Source of the DNA: Pantoea sp. 18069
Lineage (GTDB): Bacteria; Pseudomonadota; Gammaproteobacteria; Burkholderiales; Burkholderiaceae_C
Assembly (NCBI RefSeq): GCF_902706035.1
Contig: NZ_CACSJA010000001.1
Location: 1 to 64,000, forward strand
DNA: 64,000 nt
Reading direction: 5' to 3'
Of this stretch, positions 53,682-62,199 are shown piece after piece. The position numbers and the translations under genes were made by a program. Under the pieces are notes generated by a model. It was not told where the DNA came from. It made no database searches and saw nothing but the letters and a program-made list of their open reading frames with translations. Numbering within the stretch: the stretch's first letter is position 1; each line of letters starts with the position of its first letter.

Positions 53682-54953
53682 CTACTTGCGCACCCAGGCC
53701 GCGGCGAAGAAGCCGTCGGTCTGGTGCAGATGCGGCCACATGCGCAGGTAGCGACCGCCCGACGCGCCGCCGCTGCACAGGCTCGCCGACGCGGCCACCT
53801 TGAGCTGTTCAAGCAGTTCCGCGGCTTCGAGCGGCACGAAGTCCGGATGGGCCGCGCTGAAGGCTTCGGCAATCGCCTCGTTTTCCTCGGGCAGAATGGA
53901 GCAGGTCGCGTAGACCAGGCGCCCACCCGACTTCACCAGGCGCGCAGCGCTGTCGAGAATAGCCGCCTGCTTGACGGTCAGCTCGGCAATCGCTTCTTCC
54001 GACTGGCGCCACTTGAGATCGGGGTTGCGGCGCAGCGTGCCCAGGCCCGAGCACGGTGCATCGACCAGCACGCGGTCGATCTTGCCCGACAAGCGCTTGA
54101 CGCGTTCGTCGCGCTCATGAGCGATCGCAGCAGGGTGCACGTTCGACAGCCCGCTGCGCGCCAGGCGCGGCTTGAGCGCTTCGAGGCGGTGACCGGACAC
54201 GTCGAACGCGTACAGCCGCCCGGTGCTGCGCATGCTCGCGCCTATCGCCAGCGTCTTGCCGCCCGCGCCCGCGCAGAAGTCGACCACCATCTCGCCGCGC
54301 TTGGCGTCGAGCAGCAGGGCCAGCAGTTGCGAGCCTTCGTCCTGGACTTCGATAGCACCGCGCGTGAACACGTCGTAGCGGGTCAGCGCAGGCTTGCCTT
54401 CCACACGCAGACCCCAAGGGGAGAACGGCGTGGGCACGGCCCGGATGCCGGCCTTGGCCAGCTCTTTTTGCACATCGGCGCGCTTGTCCTTCAAGGCGTT
54501 GACGCGCAGGTCGAGGGGAGCGCCCTCTTCCATGCTTTGCGCCAGCGGCCAGAAACCGTCGCCCAGCTGGGCCTTGAGCGGCTCGACCAGCCACGCCGGC
54601 ATGTTGTGGCGGTGGGGCTCCATCAGATCTTCGGGCTTGACCGCATCGCACTGGGCCAGCCAGGCAATTTCCTGCTCGTTCAGCGCGGCCTTGAGAAAGT
54701 CGCGCGGGCCGTGATAGCCCAGAATCGCCAGGCGGCGCTCGCGCGGGCCGCTGCCCGAACGCGCAAGGCTTTCGAACAGCAGTTTTTTACGCAGCACGGT
54801 ATAGGCCGTTTCGGCCAGGGCGGCGCGCTCGCGCTGGCCCAGTCCACGGTTTTCACGGAAAAAGCGGGATACCACGGCATCGGCCGGGTGTTCAAATGTC
54901 AGGGTGCGCTTGACCAGTTCGGAGCAAGCATCAAGGAGGGCGTTGGGATGCAT
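53682..54953 (-). CDS. RsmB/NOP family RNA (cytosine-C5) methyltransferase
   Basis: A 423-residue protein. An N-terminal NusB-like helical part (about residues 1-140) is followed by the SAM-dependent domain: DFCAGAGGKTLAIGASMRST (SAM site), DAPCSGLGTLRRNPDLKWRQ (motif IV with catalytic Cys) and LVYATCSILPEENE (motif VI Cys). The family methylates cytosines such as C967 of 16S rRNA. Burkholderiales often carry a second RsmB paralog, so I give no symbol. A GACAAT box is 7 bases before the ATG at 54953. Confidence 0.9.
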   Translation of the reverse strand: MHPNALLDACSELVKRTLTFEHPADAVVSRFFRENRGLGQRERAALAETAYTVLRKKLLFESLARSGSGPRERRLAILGYHGPRDFLKAALNEQEIAWLAQCDAVKPEDLMEPHRHNMPAWLVEPLKAQLGDGFWPLAQSMEEGAPLDLRVNALKDKRADVQKELAKAGIRAVPTPFSPWGLRVEGKPALTRYDVFTRGAIEVQDEGSQLLALLLDAKRGEMVVDFCAGAGGKTLAIGASMRSTGRLYAFDVSGHRLEALKPRLARSGLSNVHPAAIAHERDERVKRLSGKIDRVLVDAPCSGLGTLRRNPDLKWRQSEEAIAELTVKQAAILDSAARLVKSGGRLVYATCSILPEENEAIAEAFSAAHPDFVPLEAAELLEQLKVAASASLCSGGASGGRYLRMWPHLHQTDGFFAAAWVRK

Positions 54954-54960
54954 GGGGGCG

Positions 54961-54966
54961 ATTGTC
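54961..54966 (-). promoter_or_regulatory. -10-like GACAAT, leaderless geometry, for the RsmB-family gene
   Basis: GACAAT on the minus strand ends 7 bases before the ATG, with no ribosome-binding site. Confidence 0.4.
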
Positions 54967-55062
54967 CCATTTGCGGAGTTCCCCCTGCCTTCGCTGGCCA
55001 CTGCGCGCACCCGCCGACAGGCTCAGCCGCCCTGTTTTCCTGGACTTTCATGCGTTTTTCAC

Positions 55063-55350
55063 ATGCCTGCCAACGAAGCCACCGACCACGATCTGCCCCC
55101 CCTGCACGCTACGCCGCCGGGCCTGTACCGCCACTACAAGGGCGGCCTCTACCAGGTGCTCGACATGGTGCGCCACAGCGAAACCCTCGAAGCCATGACG
55201 CTGTACCGCGCGCTCTACGGCGCGCGCGGCCTCTGGGTCCGGCCCGCGGCGATGTTTGCCGAAAGCGTGGAAATCGACGGACAGCGCCAGTTGCGGTTTA
55301 CGCGCCTGGGCGACTACAGCCCTGAAGCCGAAAGCGCTGCGCGGCAGTAA
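55063..55350 (+). CDS. DUF1653 domain-containing protein
   Basis: A 95-residue small protein. PPGLYRHYKGGLYQVLDMVR followed by HSETLEAMTLYRALYG and WVRPAAMFAESVEI is the DUF1653 pattern (a small beta-rich domain of unknown function). The start at 55063 is the first ATG giving the family region at residue 18. Convergent with purN, 9 bases apart. Confidence 0.88.
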   Translation: MPANEATDHDLPPLHATPPGLYRHYKGGLYQVLDMVRHSETLEAMTLYRALYGARGLWVRPAAMFAESVEIDGQRQLRFTRLGDYSPEAESAARQ

Positions 55351-55359
55351 GCCTGCGGT

Positions 55360-55944
55360 TCAGGCTTTTCGGGCCAGCCACTCGGCCACCGCGAGGGGAT
55401 AGATCGCATGCTCCTGCACCAGCACGCGCGCGGCCAGCGTCTGCGCCGTGTCGCCTGCCAGCACCGGCACCACAGCCTGCGCCAGGATAGGGCCGACGTC
55501 GAGTTCGGCCGTCACCTCATGCACCGTCGCGCCCGCGAACTTGCAGCCCGCATCGATGGCGCGCTGGTGCGTGTGCAGGCCCGTGAAGGCCGGCAGCAGC
55601 GAAGGGTGGATGTTGACCAGCCGGCCTGCATAATGATTGACGAAGGCCGGTGTCAGAATGCGCATGAAACCGGCCAGCACGACCAGCGCGGGCTGGTACT
55701 GGTCTATGACTTCGCTCAAACGCGCGTCGAACGCTTCGCGGCTCGCAAAGGTCTTGTGGTCGAGCACGTCGGTGGCAATGCCTTGCTGACGCGCAAACTC
55801 CAGGCCCTTGGCGTCGGCCTTGTTGCTGATGACCGCGGCCACGCGTGCGTTCAAGGTATGGGCCCAGTCCTGTTGCTGGGCGGCCTGCACGATGGCTGCC
55901 ATGTTGGAGCCGCCGCCAGAGATCAGAATCACGATGTTTTTCAT
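55360..55944 (-). CDS. purN: Phosphoribosylglycinamide formyltransferase 1
   Basis: A 194-residue GART that transfers the formyl group of 10-formyl-THF to GAR, third step of purine synthesis. [48 protein letters not shown], the catalytic [20 protein letters not shown] and [16 protein letters not shown] are all present. The start at 55944 gives the conserved N-terminus, and a GACAAT box lies 8 bases upstream. Confidence 0.96.
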   Translation of the reverse strand: MKNIVILISGGGSNMAAIVQAAQQQDWAHTLNARVAAVISNKADAKGLEFARQQGIATDVLDHKTFASREAFDARLSEVIDQYQPALVVLAGFMRILTPAFVNHYAGRLVNIHPSLLPAFTGLHTHQRAIDAGCKFAGATVHEVTAELDVGPILAQAVVPVLAGDTAQTLAARVLVQEHAIYPLAVAEWLARKA

Positions 55945-55964
55945 TGCCACCGATTGTCTCATCC
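55945..55964. promoter_or_regulatory. 20-base divergent gap purN/yceH-like gene with shared -10 region
   Basis: Only 20 bases lie between the two ATGs. GACAAT (minus, 55953-55958) serves purN with 8 bases to its ATG. The plus-strand promoter must overlap the purN coding region. No ribosome-binding site is present for either gene. Confidence 0.4.
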
Positions 55965-56651
55965 ATGCCCTTTGACCCACGCTCCACTCCGCTCAATCCC
56001 GTTCAGGCCCGGGTGCTTGCCACGCTGATGGAAAAGGCCCGCACGGTGCCCGACAGCTATCCGCTGTCGCTCAACGCCCTGCTCAATGGCTGCAACCAGA
56101 AAAGCAGCCGCGATCCCGTGATGGAACTCGATGAAGGCGACGTCCAGCAGGCGCTCGACGACCTGCTGCGCCAAAGCCTGGTGACGCCCGTGAGCGGCAA
56201 CCGCACCCAGCGCTGGGAGCACAACTTCCCGCGCGGCGTGGGCGTGCCCGAGCAGTCGGCCGTGCTGCTGTCGCTGCTGCTGCTGCGCGGCCCGCAGACC
56301 GCGGCCGAGCTGCGCCTGAACGCCGAGCGCTGGCACCGCTTTGCCGACATTTCCTCGGTCGAGGCCTTCCTCGATGAGTTGCAGGAACGCAGCGAGGAAA
56401 AAGGCGGCCCGCTGGTGGTGCTGCTGCCGCGTGCGCCGGGCGCGCGCGAGCCGCGCTGGGCAACGCTGCTCGGCGGCCCGATTGATTTGTCGGCATTGCC
56501 CGCAGCCCCTGCCCCGCGCGCCGCGGCGAGCAGCGTCGCCGAGCAGCGCATCGCGGCGCTGGAAGCCCGGGTGGAGCAACTGGAAGCCCAGCTCCATGCG
56601 CTGTGCCAGCAACTGGGTGTAGAGCCAACCTCTGCACCGACCCAGGATTGA
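55965..56651 (+). CDS. YceH family protein (DUF480)
   Basis: A 228-residue protein with two winged-helix units (about residues 5-90 and 95-175). [47 protein letters not shown] and [11 protein letters not shown] are DUF480 hallmarks. A C-terminal coiled coil ([20 protein letters not shown]) follows an Ala/Pro linker. Function is unknown and DNA binding is likely from the fold. Its start is only 20 bases from that of purN. Confidence 0.92.
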   Translation: MPFDPRSTPLNPVQARVLATLMEKARTVPDSYPLSLNALLNGCNQKSSRDPVMELDEGDVQQALDDLLRQSLVTPVSGNRTQRWEHNFPRGVGVPEQSAVLLSLLLLRGPQTAAELRLNAERWHRFADISSVEAFLDELQERSEEKGGPLVVLLPRAPGAREPRWATLLGGPIDLSALPAAPAPRAAASSVAEQRIAALEARVEQLEAQLHALCQQLGVEPTSAPTQD

Positions 56652-56776
56652 AAACCGCACGACAAGCCCGGCGCAGCGGCGCCCGGCGCTGACGCGTCGG
56701 GCACCGGGTGTCCCGCTGCGGACAGGGCGAAAAAGCACGCCCGTGCTACAAATATCCCATAACAGGAGACTGACGC

Positions 56777-57958
56777 ATGGATCTCGCATTCACCCCTGAA
56801 GAGCAGGCCTTCCGCGAAGAAATTCGCGCCTGGGTTCGCAGCCATCTTCCCGAGGACATCGCGCACAAGGTGCGCAACGCATTGCGGCTGTCGCGCGACG
56901 ACCTGCAGCGCTGGGCCAAGATTCTGGGCAGCCGCGGCTGGCTGGGCCACGGCTGGCCCACGGCCTTTGGCGGGCCGGGCTGGACTGCGGTGCAAAAACA
57001 TCTGTTCGAGGAAGAATGCGCGCTGGCCTGTGCGCCGCGCGTCATTCCGTTCGGCCCGGTGATGGTCGCGCCGGTGATCATGGCCTTTGGCAACGCCGAG
57101 CAGCAGCAGCGCTTTCTGCCAGGCATCGCCAGCGGCGAAGTCTGGTGGAGCCAGGGCTACAGCGAGCCGGGTTCGGGCTCTGACCTGGCTTCGGTCAAGA
57201 CCCGCGCCGAGCGCCAGGGCGACCACTACCTGGTCAACGGCCAGAAGACCTGGACCACGCTGGGCCAGTACGGCGAATGGATTTTCTGCCTGGTGCGCAC
57301 CAGCACCGAAGGCAAGCCGCAGACCGGCATTTCCTTCCTGCTGATCGACATGAAGACGCCCGGCGTGAGCGTGCGCCCGATCAAGCTGCTCGACGGCGAA
57401 TGCGAAGTCAACGAAGTGTTCTTCGACAACGTCAAGGTGCCGGTCGAGAATCTGATCGGCGAGGAGAACAAGGGCTGGACCTACGCCAAGCACCTGCTGT
57501 CGCACGAGCGCACCAACATCGCCGATGTGAACCGCTCCAAGCGCGAACTCGAGCGCCTCAAGCGCATCGCCAAGGCCGAAGGCGTCTGGGAAGACCAGCG
57601 CTTTCGCGACCAGATCGCGCTGCTCGAAGTCGATGTGATCGCGCTCGAGATGATGGTGCTGCGCGTGCTCTCGGCCGAGACCTCGGGCAAGAACCCGCTC
57701 GACATCGCCGGCCTGCTGAAGATCAAGGGCAGCGAAATCCAGCAGCGCTACAGCGAACTGATGATGCTCGCAGCCGGCCCGTTCAGCCTGCCCTTCATCG
57801 AGGAAGCGATGGAAGCCGGCTGGCAGGGCGACTTCCCTGGCGGCGAAGTGGCGAATGCGCCGCTGGCCTCGACCTACTTCAACATGCGCAAGACCACCAT
57901 CTATGGCGGCAGCAATGAAGTCCAGCGCAATATCGTTGCTCAAACAGTAATTGGATGA
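56777..57958 (+). CDS. Acyl-CoA dehydrogenase (pimeloyl-CoA dehydrogenase large-subunit-like)
   Basis: A 393-residue FAD enzyme introducing a trans-2 double bond in acyl-CoA. MDLAFTPEEQAFREEIRAWV starts it; WWSQGYSEPGSGSDLASVKT is the flavin/substrate loop and MRKTTIYGGSNEVQRNIVAQ the C-terminal FAD-binding arm. The likely catalytic acid sits in the second helical domain. The gene pair with the ACAD downstream matches PimC/PimD of dicarboxylic acid beta-oxidation. AGGAGA precedes the ATG. Confidence 0.92.
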   Translation: MDLAFTPEEQAFREEIRAWVRSHLPEDIAHKVRNALRLSRDDLQRWAKILGSRGWLGHGWPTAFGGPGWTAVQKHLFEEECALACAPRVIPFGPVMVAPVIMAFGNAEQQQRFLPGIASGEVWWSQGYSEPGSGSDLASVKTRAERQGDHYLVNGQKTWTTLGQYGEWIFCLVRTSTEGKPQTGISFLLIDMKTPGVSVRPIKLLDGECEVNEVFFDNVKVPVENLIGEENKGWTYAKHLLSHERTNIADVNRSKRELERLKRIAKAEGVWEDQRFRDQIALLEVDVIALEMMVLRVLSAETSGKNPLDIAGLLKIKGSEIQQRYSELMMLAAGPFSLPFIEEAMEAGWQGDFPGGEVANAPLASTYFNMRKTTIYGGSNEVQRNIVAQTVIG

Positions 57959-58060
57959 CACCCCCTGAGCGACTGCGTCGCTTCCCCCTCTCAACCTTCG
58001 GTGGAGGGGGGCGCCCGGCTCAGGGACGGCACCATCGCTGCGGGGCGGCCCTTGCTCGGT
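57959..58060 (+). repeat. Dispersed intergenic repeat, copy B
   Basis: About 100 bases homologous (inverted) to 40857-40957, lying between the two acyl-CoA dehydrogenase genes. Shared blocks include CTTCCCCCTCTCAACCTTCG and GCGGGGCGGCCCTT. Confidence 0.85.
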
Positions 58061-58132
58061 GCCCCTGGCTTGGGACATGCCCGTTTCAGAGCTGCGTCCT
58101 GTGCAAGCATCGTGGCTAAATAAGGAGACATC

Positions 58133-59248
58133 ATGGATTTCAATTTTTCCGAAGACCAGCAGCAACTGCGCGACGCCGTGCGCCGCTGGGTGAGCAAGGC
58201 GTACACGTTCGAGCGCCGCAACCAGACCGTGGCCGAGGGCGGCTTTTCGCGCGCCGCCTACACCGAACTCGCCGAGCTGGGCCTGACGGCGCTGGCCGTG
58301 CCCGAGGCGCATGGCGGCCTGGGCCAGGGCCCGGTCGACGTGATGGTGGCCATGGAAGAGCTGGGCCGGGGCATCGTGCTCGAACCGCTGGCCCAGGCCG
58401 TGATCGCCAGCGCCGTGCTGAGCCAGTACGCTCCCGCCGATGTCCAGGCCCGGTGGCTGCCAAAAATAGCCAGCGGCGAAGCGCTGCTCGTGCTGGCCCA
58501 TCAGGAGCGCAAGGCACGCTACCGACTTGATGTCTGCAGCGCCACGGCAGCGGCCAGCGGCAGCGGCCATGTGATCACCGCGCACAAGAGCCTGGTGCCC
58601 GCGGGCGACCAGGCAGACGCTTTCCTGGTGCCGGCGCAGCTCAATGGCCAGATCGCCTTGTTCCTCGTCGAGCGCGGCGCCAGCGGCATCGCACTGCGCG
58701 GCTACGGCACGCAGGACGGCGGCCGCGCGGCCGAGCTGCAATGCACAGCCACGCCGGCCACGCTGCTGACCCAGCATGGCCTGACGGCACTGACGCTGGC
58801 CATGGACGTGGCCAACGCCGCGCTGTGCGCCGAAGCCGTGGGCGTGATGGAGCAGACGCTGGCAATCACCGTCGACTACATGAACCAGCGCAAGCAGTTC
58901 GGCGTGGTGATCGCCAGCTTCCAGGCCCTGCGCCACCGCGTCGCCGACATGAAGATGCAGCTCGAACTCGCACGCTCGATGAGCTATTACGCAAGCCTCA
59001 AGATCACCGCCCCGGCCGCCGAACGCCACCTGGCCGTGGCGCGCGCGCGCGTGCAGCTGGGTCAGGCCATGCGCTTTGTCGGCCAGCAGGCGGTGCAGCT
59101 GCACGGCGGCATAGGCGTGACCGACGAATACATCGTCAGCCACTACTTCAAGCGGCTGACGCAGCTCGAGATGACGTTTGGCGACAGCCTGCACCATTTG
59201 GGCGAGGTGTCGGCGGGGATGCAGGAGACGGCGGGGGTGTTTGCGTAA
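58133..59248 (+). CDS. Acyl-CoA dehydrogenase (pimeloyl-CoA dehydrogenase small-subunit-like)
   Basis: A 371-residue ACAD-fold protein. MDFNFSEDQQQLRDAVRRWV opens it; the middle beta domain is degenerate (no E-P-G-x-G-S-D loop; LVLAHQERKARYRLDVCSA instead). C-terminal helices hold TVDYMNQRKQFGVVIASFQA and GGIGVTDEYIVSHYFKRLTQ. This asymmetry fits the small-subunit type that pairs with a full ACAD. AAGGAGA precedes the ATG. It is separated from the first ACAD gene by a dispersed repeat. Confidence 0.9.
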   Translation: MDFNFSEDQQQLRDAVRRWVSKAYTFERRNQTVAEGGFSRAAYTELAELGLTALAVPEAHGGLGQGPVDVMVAMEELGRGIVLEPLAQAVIASAVLSQYAPADVQARWLPKIASGEALLVLAHQERKARYRLDVCSATAAASGSGHVITAHKSLVPAGDQADAFLVPAQLNGQIALFLVERGASGIALRGYGTQDGGRAAELQCTATPATLLTQHGLTALTLAMDVANAALCAEAVGVMEQTLAITVDYMNQRKQFGVVIASFQALRHRVADMKMQLELARSMSYYASLKITAPAAERHLAVARARVQLGQAMRFVGQQAVQLHGGIGVTDEYIVSHYFKRLTQLEMTFGDSLHHLGEVSAGMQETAGVFA

Positions 59249-59308
59249 GACCTGCGGGAACCTGGGCGCTTGCCCCTTTGCCGCTCTGAAAAGCAGGCTC
59301 TCGAAATC

Positions 59309-59960
59309 CCGTTCGTCCTGAGCAAGGTAAGCGAGGCAAAGCCTCGCAATGCGTTGACAAGAAACAGCGGGGCTTGAGGGCAGGCCGTTCATGGTGCGAC
59401 GGGCGCGCCGAGCGAGGCTCACCACGAACGGTTTTCCCCGCTCGCCCTGAGCTTGTCGAAGGGTCGGTATTTTGAGCGTAGGCCGCCCATAGTTCGCCGC
59501 TGTTTGCTCAAATCGAGTGCTTTCTAAGTCGTTGATTTATTTGACAAAAAAAGCTGTTTCTTGAGAGCGGGGTAAGCGAGACAAGTCTCGCCATGCGTTA
59601 GCAAGAAACAGGGTGAAGCATGACCTAAAAATCCCGTTCGTCCTGAGCCTGTCGAAGGATGAACTGGCGCACTGGCCTAGGGTGGAGACGCCCTTCGACG
59701 GGCTCAGGGCGAACGGCCATTAGCTATTCGTTTTGGAAAAAAATCATGACTTTGCGATCGCTGTTTGCACAAAACCAACCATTTCTAAGTCATTGATTTA
59801 TTTGACAAAAAAAGCTGTTTCTTGAGAGCCTGGCGCAGGGCATCCTGTCGAAGGATGAACTGGCGCACTGGCCCAAGAGTGGAGACACCCTTCGATTCTT
59901 CGACGGGCTCAGGACTCAGGGTGAACGGCCATCAGCGATTCGTGCTGAGCCGATAACCTG
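59309..59960. repeat. Cluster of REP-like repeats with a duplicated unit
   Basis: Multiple copies of CCGTTCGTCCTGAGC and its complement CTTCGACGGGCTCAGG. A larger unit is present twice: a 48-base block (59521-59568 and 59781-59828, one mismatch) beginning TTTCTAAGTC and ending TTTCTTGAGAGC, each followed by CCTGTCGAAGGATGAACTGG, CGCACTGGCC, a spacer and a CGAACGG/TGAACGG end. No gene is present in this 750-base gap. Confidence 0.85.
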
Positions 59961-59995
59961 AACCAGTCGAAGGTTCATAGACTGTAGCCCCCACC

Positions 59996-60943
59996 TCAAG
60001 TGAGCTGGTAATTCACCGGCTGCAGCGGCGCAGGCACGTCCGGGGCGTTCAAGGCTTCGAGCAGGCTGATCTCTATGCCCCGGCAAATGGTGTCCAGCGG
60101 CAGGTCGTTGCTCTCGATGCCGAACGGCTCCTCGAGTTCGTCGCCCAGCGCGTCCAGGCCAAAGAAGGTGTAGGCGACGATGGCCACGACGAACGGCGTC
60201 ATGAAGCCGGTGATGTCGACCAGGCCGAACGGCAGCAAAAAGCAATACATATAGGCCGTGCGGTGCAGCAGCAGCGCATACGAAAACGGCATGGGCGTAT
60301 GGCGTATGCGCTCGCACGAGGCCGCGGCGGCGACCATTTCGGTCAGCGTCGTGTCGAAGCGCGCGGCCAGGCAGGGGTCGATCTCGCCGCGGCGCACGCA
60401 GTCGCCCAGCTCCTGGCCCATGCTCATCATCAGCGCATCGGCACGCCGGCCCACGGGCTTGTGGCGCAGCGCCTCCCATTCCCGGGCCGTGAGCCAGCGC
60501 TGCACGTCGGCGGATTCGGGCTGGTCTCGCAACTGCAGGCGCAGCGCATGCGCATAGGCAATCGCACGGTGGACCATGCGCACGCGCACATCGCTTTCGC
60601 GCTGGCTGGCATTGACGGGCTGCGGCAGGCGGATCAGGCCCAGGCACTGGCGCGCGAGCGTGCGCGTCTGTATCACCATCTCGCCCCAGAGCTTGCGGCC
60701 TTCCCAGTAGCGGTCGTAGGCGGTGTTGTTGCGAAACCCCAGAAAGATCGCCAGTGGCAGGCCGATCAGCGTGAAGGGAATCGGCGTCAGCGTGATCTTC
60801 ACCGAGAACAGGCTGCCATGGGCCAGCGTCACTGCAATGGCCAGCAGCGTGTTGATGGCCAGGGACAGGCGAATGCGCTGCAGCACCGAGCCCCGCAAGA
60901 CAAGAAAAAGCCGATAACCGGCCGGGCGCTCGCGAACAATCAT
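59996..60943 (-). CDS. Bestrophin-like ion channel family protein
   Basis: A 315-residue membrane protein of the bestrophin/UPF0187 (YneE) family. MIVRERPAGYRLFLVLRGSV, TPIPFTLIGLPLAIFLGFRN, NTAYDRYWEGRKLWGEMV and ALGDELEEPFGIESNDLPLD are the family marks; the N-A-Y-x-R-W-W-E type motif reads NTAYDRYWEGR. Bacterial members form pentameric ion channels. The start at 60943 matches the family N-terminus. It stands alone behind the repeat cluster. Confidence 0.93.
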   Translation of the reverse strand: MIVRERPAGYRLFLVLRGSVLQRIRLSLAINTLLAIAVTLAHGSLFSVKITLTPIPFTLIGLPLAIFLGFRNNTAYDRYWEGRKLWGEMVIQTRTLARQCLGLIRLPQPVNASQRESDVRVRMVHRAIAYAHALRLQLRDQPESADVQRWLTAREWEALRHKPVGRRADALMMSMGQELGDCVRRGEIDPCLAARFDTTLTEMVAAAASCERIRHTPMPFSYALLLHRTAYMYCFLLPFGLVDITGFMTPFVVAIVAYTFFGLDALGDELEEPFGIESNDLPLDTICRGIEISLLEALNAPDVPAPLQPVNYQLT

Positions 60944-61063
60944 TGCGGGGGTGCAATCAGTGACAGGAAGAAGGGCGGTATTGGAGCATGGCGTGGCAGG
61001 CGTTTTCAGGAATTCCTGAAATGCACACAATTACAAAATGGGCAGCAAGGCCGCCGGGCGCCG

Positions 61064-62197
61064 CTAACGGCTGGCCTTGTTTCGCCCCAGCCACAAGACG
61101 GCCAGCCAGCTGCACAGCGCGAGAAGCGACAGCACGCTGAGGTACCAGAGCGCGGCCTGCACCGGCGCGCCTGCCTGGTTGAGACGCAGCGAAGCCTGGA
61201 TGGCCGCCGTGCTCGGCGACAGCCAGCGCAGCGCCTGCAGCACGCTCGGCAATGCCTCCGCGGGCCAGCTGAAGCCGCCCATGAACGCCAGGGGAATCGA
61301 TGTGAACAAAAGCACCTGCATCGCGCGCTCGCGGTTCGCCAGCCACCAGCCGAGCAGCGCCGACAGCCCCACGACAGCAGGAACAAAGACCGCCAGCAGC
61401 AGCAGCGCCCCCAGCGGATTGCCGCCGCGCGGGAAATCGTGCCAGACGAATATCCAGCCAAAATAGTACAGGCCCGACAACCAGCCCAGCACGCAAAGTG
61501 CCAGCAGGCGGGCCAGCCACACGGATGCCGGCGCCGCGGCCTCGCCGCGCTCGCGCCAGGTGCCGACCAGCAGTGCGCCGCCCATCAGCAAGGTCTGCTG
61601 CAGGATCAGCACCGCGACGGCCGCGACCACAAAGCTGCCGTAGCCTTCGGTGGGATTGAACAGCGCCTGCATCTGCAGATTGACCGGAGACCGGCTGTTT
61701 GCGGCCTGCAGGCTGCTTTGTCCGCCGGCGCCCAGGCGCCGCAGCTCGATGCCGGCGGAGACCGTGCCCACGGCTTCGGCAAAGCCATACTGCACCTGCT
61801 TGGCCGCGAGCGGATAGGCGCCGTTGGCGTAGACCGGCACCACGACGTTCTCGCTGCGCACCACCTTGCGCTTGAAGTCGGGCGGCAGCACGGCATAGCC
61901 CATGACATCACCGCGCAGCAGCGCCTGCTGGGCCGCGGCTTCGTCGCCGGTCACCAGGGTTACCTCGATGCGCGGACTGGCCTGGGCAAAGCGCAGCGCC
62001 TGGCGCGCCAGGCCGCTGCCGTCCTGCTGCACCACGGCCACCGGCACCCGCTGCACCACTTCATCGGCGTAGAACCAGGGGTAGAAAAAGCCATAGAGCA
62101 CGGGCGCCCCGACCAGCAGCATCACCACGCCGACATCGCTGACGACCGCGCGCAGCGCGTCGATGAAAGTACGGAAAAAGGATGGCTGCTTTGCCAT
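61064..62197 (-). CDS. ABC-2 type export permease (YhhJ/YbhR-like)
   Basis: A 377-residue ABC-2 permease. An N-terminal membrane helix, a 150-residue periplasmic domain (FPWFYADEVVQRVPVAVVQQ region) and five C-terminal helices are visible. SPSTAAIQASLRLNQAGAPV near the end is typical. It works with the homologous permease encoded 2 bases upstream and the HlyD protein. No ATPase gene is visible and it is probably beyond the window end. Confidence 0.9.
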   Translation of the reverse strand: MAKQPSFFRTFIDALRAVVSDVGVVMLLVGAPVLYGFFYPWFYADEVVQRVPVAVVQQDGSGLARQALRFAQASPRIEVTLVTGDEAAAQQALLRGDVMGYAVLPPDFKRKVVRSENVVVPVYANGAYPLAAKQVQYGFAEAVGTVSAGIELRRLGAGGQSSLQAANSRSPVNLQMQALFNPTEGYGSFVVAAVAVLILQQTLLMGGALLVGTWRERGEAAAPASVWLARLLALCVLGWLSGLYYFGWIFVWHDFPRGGNPLGALLLLAVFVPAVVGLSALLGWWLANRERAMQVLLFTSIPLAFMGGFSWPAEALPSVLQALRWLSPSTAAIQASLRLNQAGAPVQAALWYLSVLSLLALCSWLAVLWLGRNKASR

Positions 62198-62199
62198 GC

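Noticed and set aside
56057..59425. A 1122-codon minus-strand frame across the YceH-like and acyl-CoA dehydrogenase genes
   Set aside because: It is antisense to three well-supported genes and shows no domain; long antisense frames are expected at this GC content.
59309..59960. Repeat cluster considered as integron attC sites
   Set aside because: No core GTTRRRY sites, no cassettes and no integrase; the repeats are REP-like palindromes.
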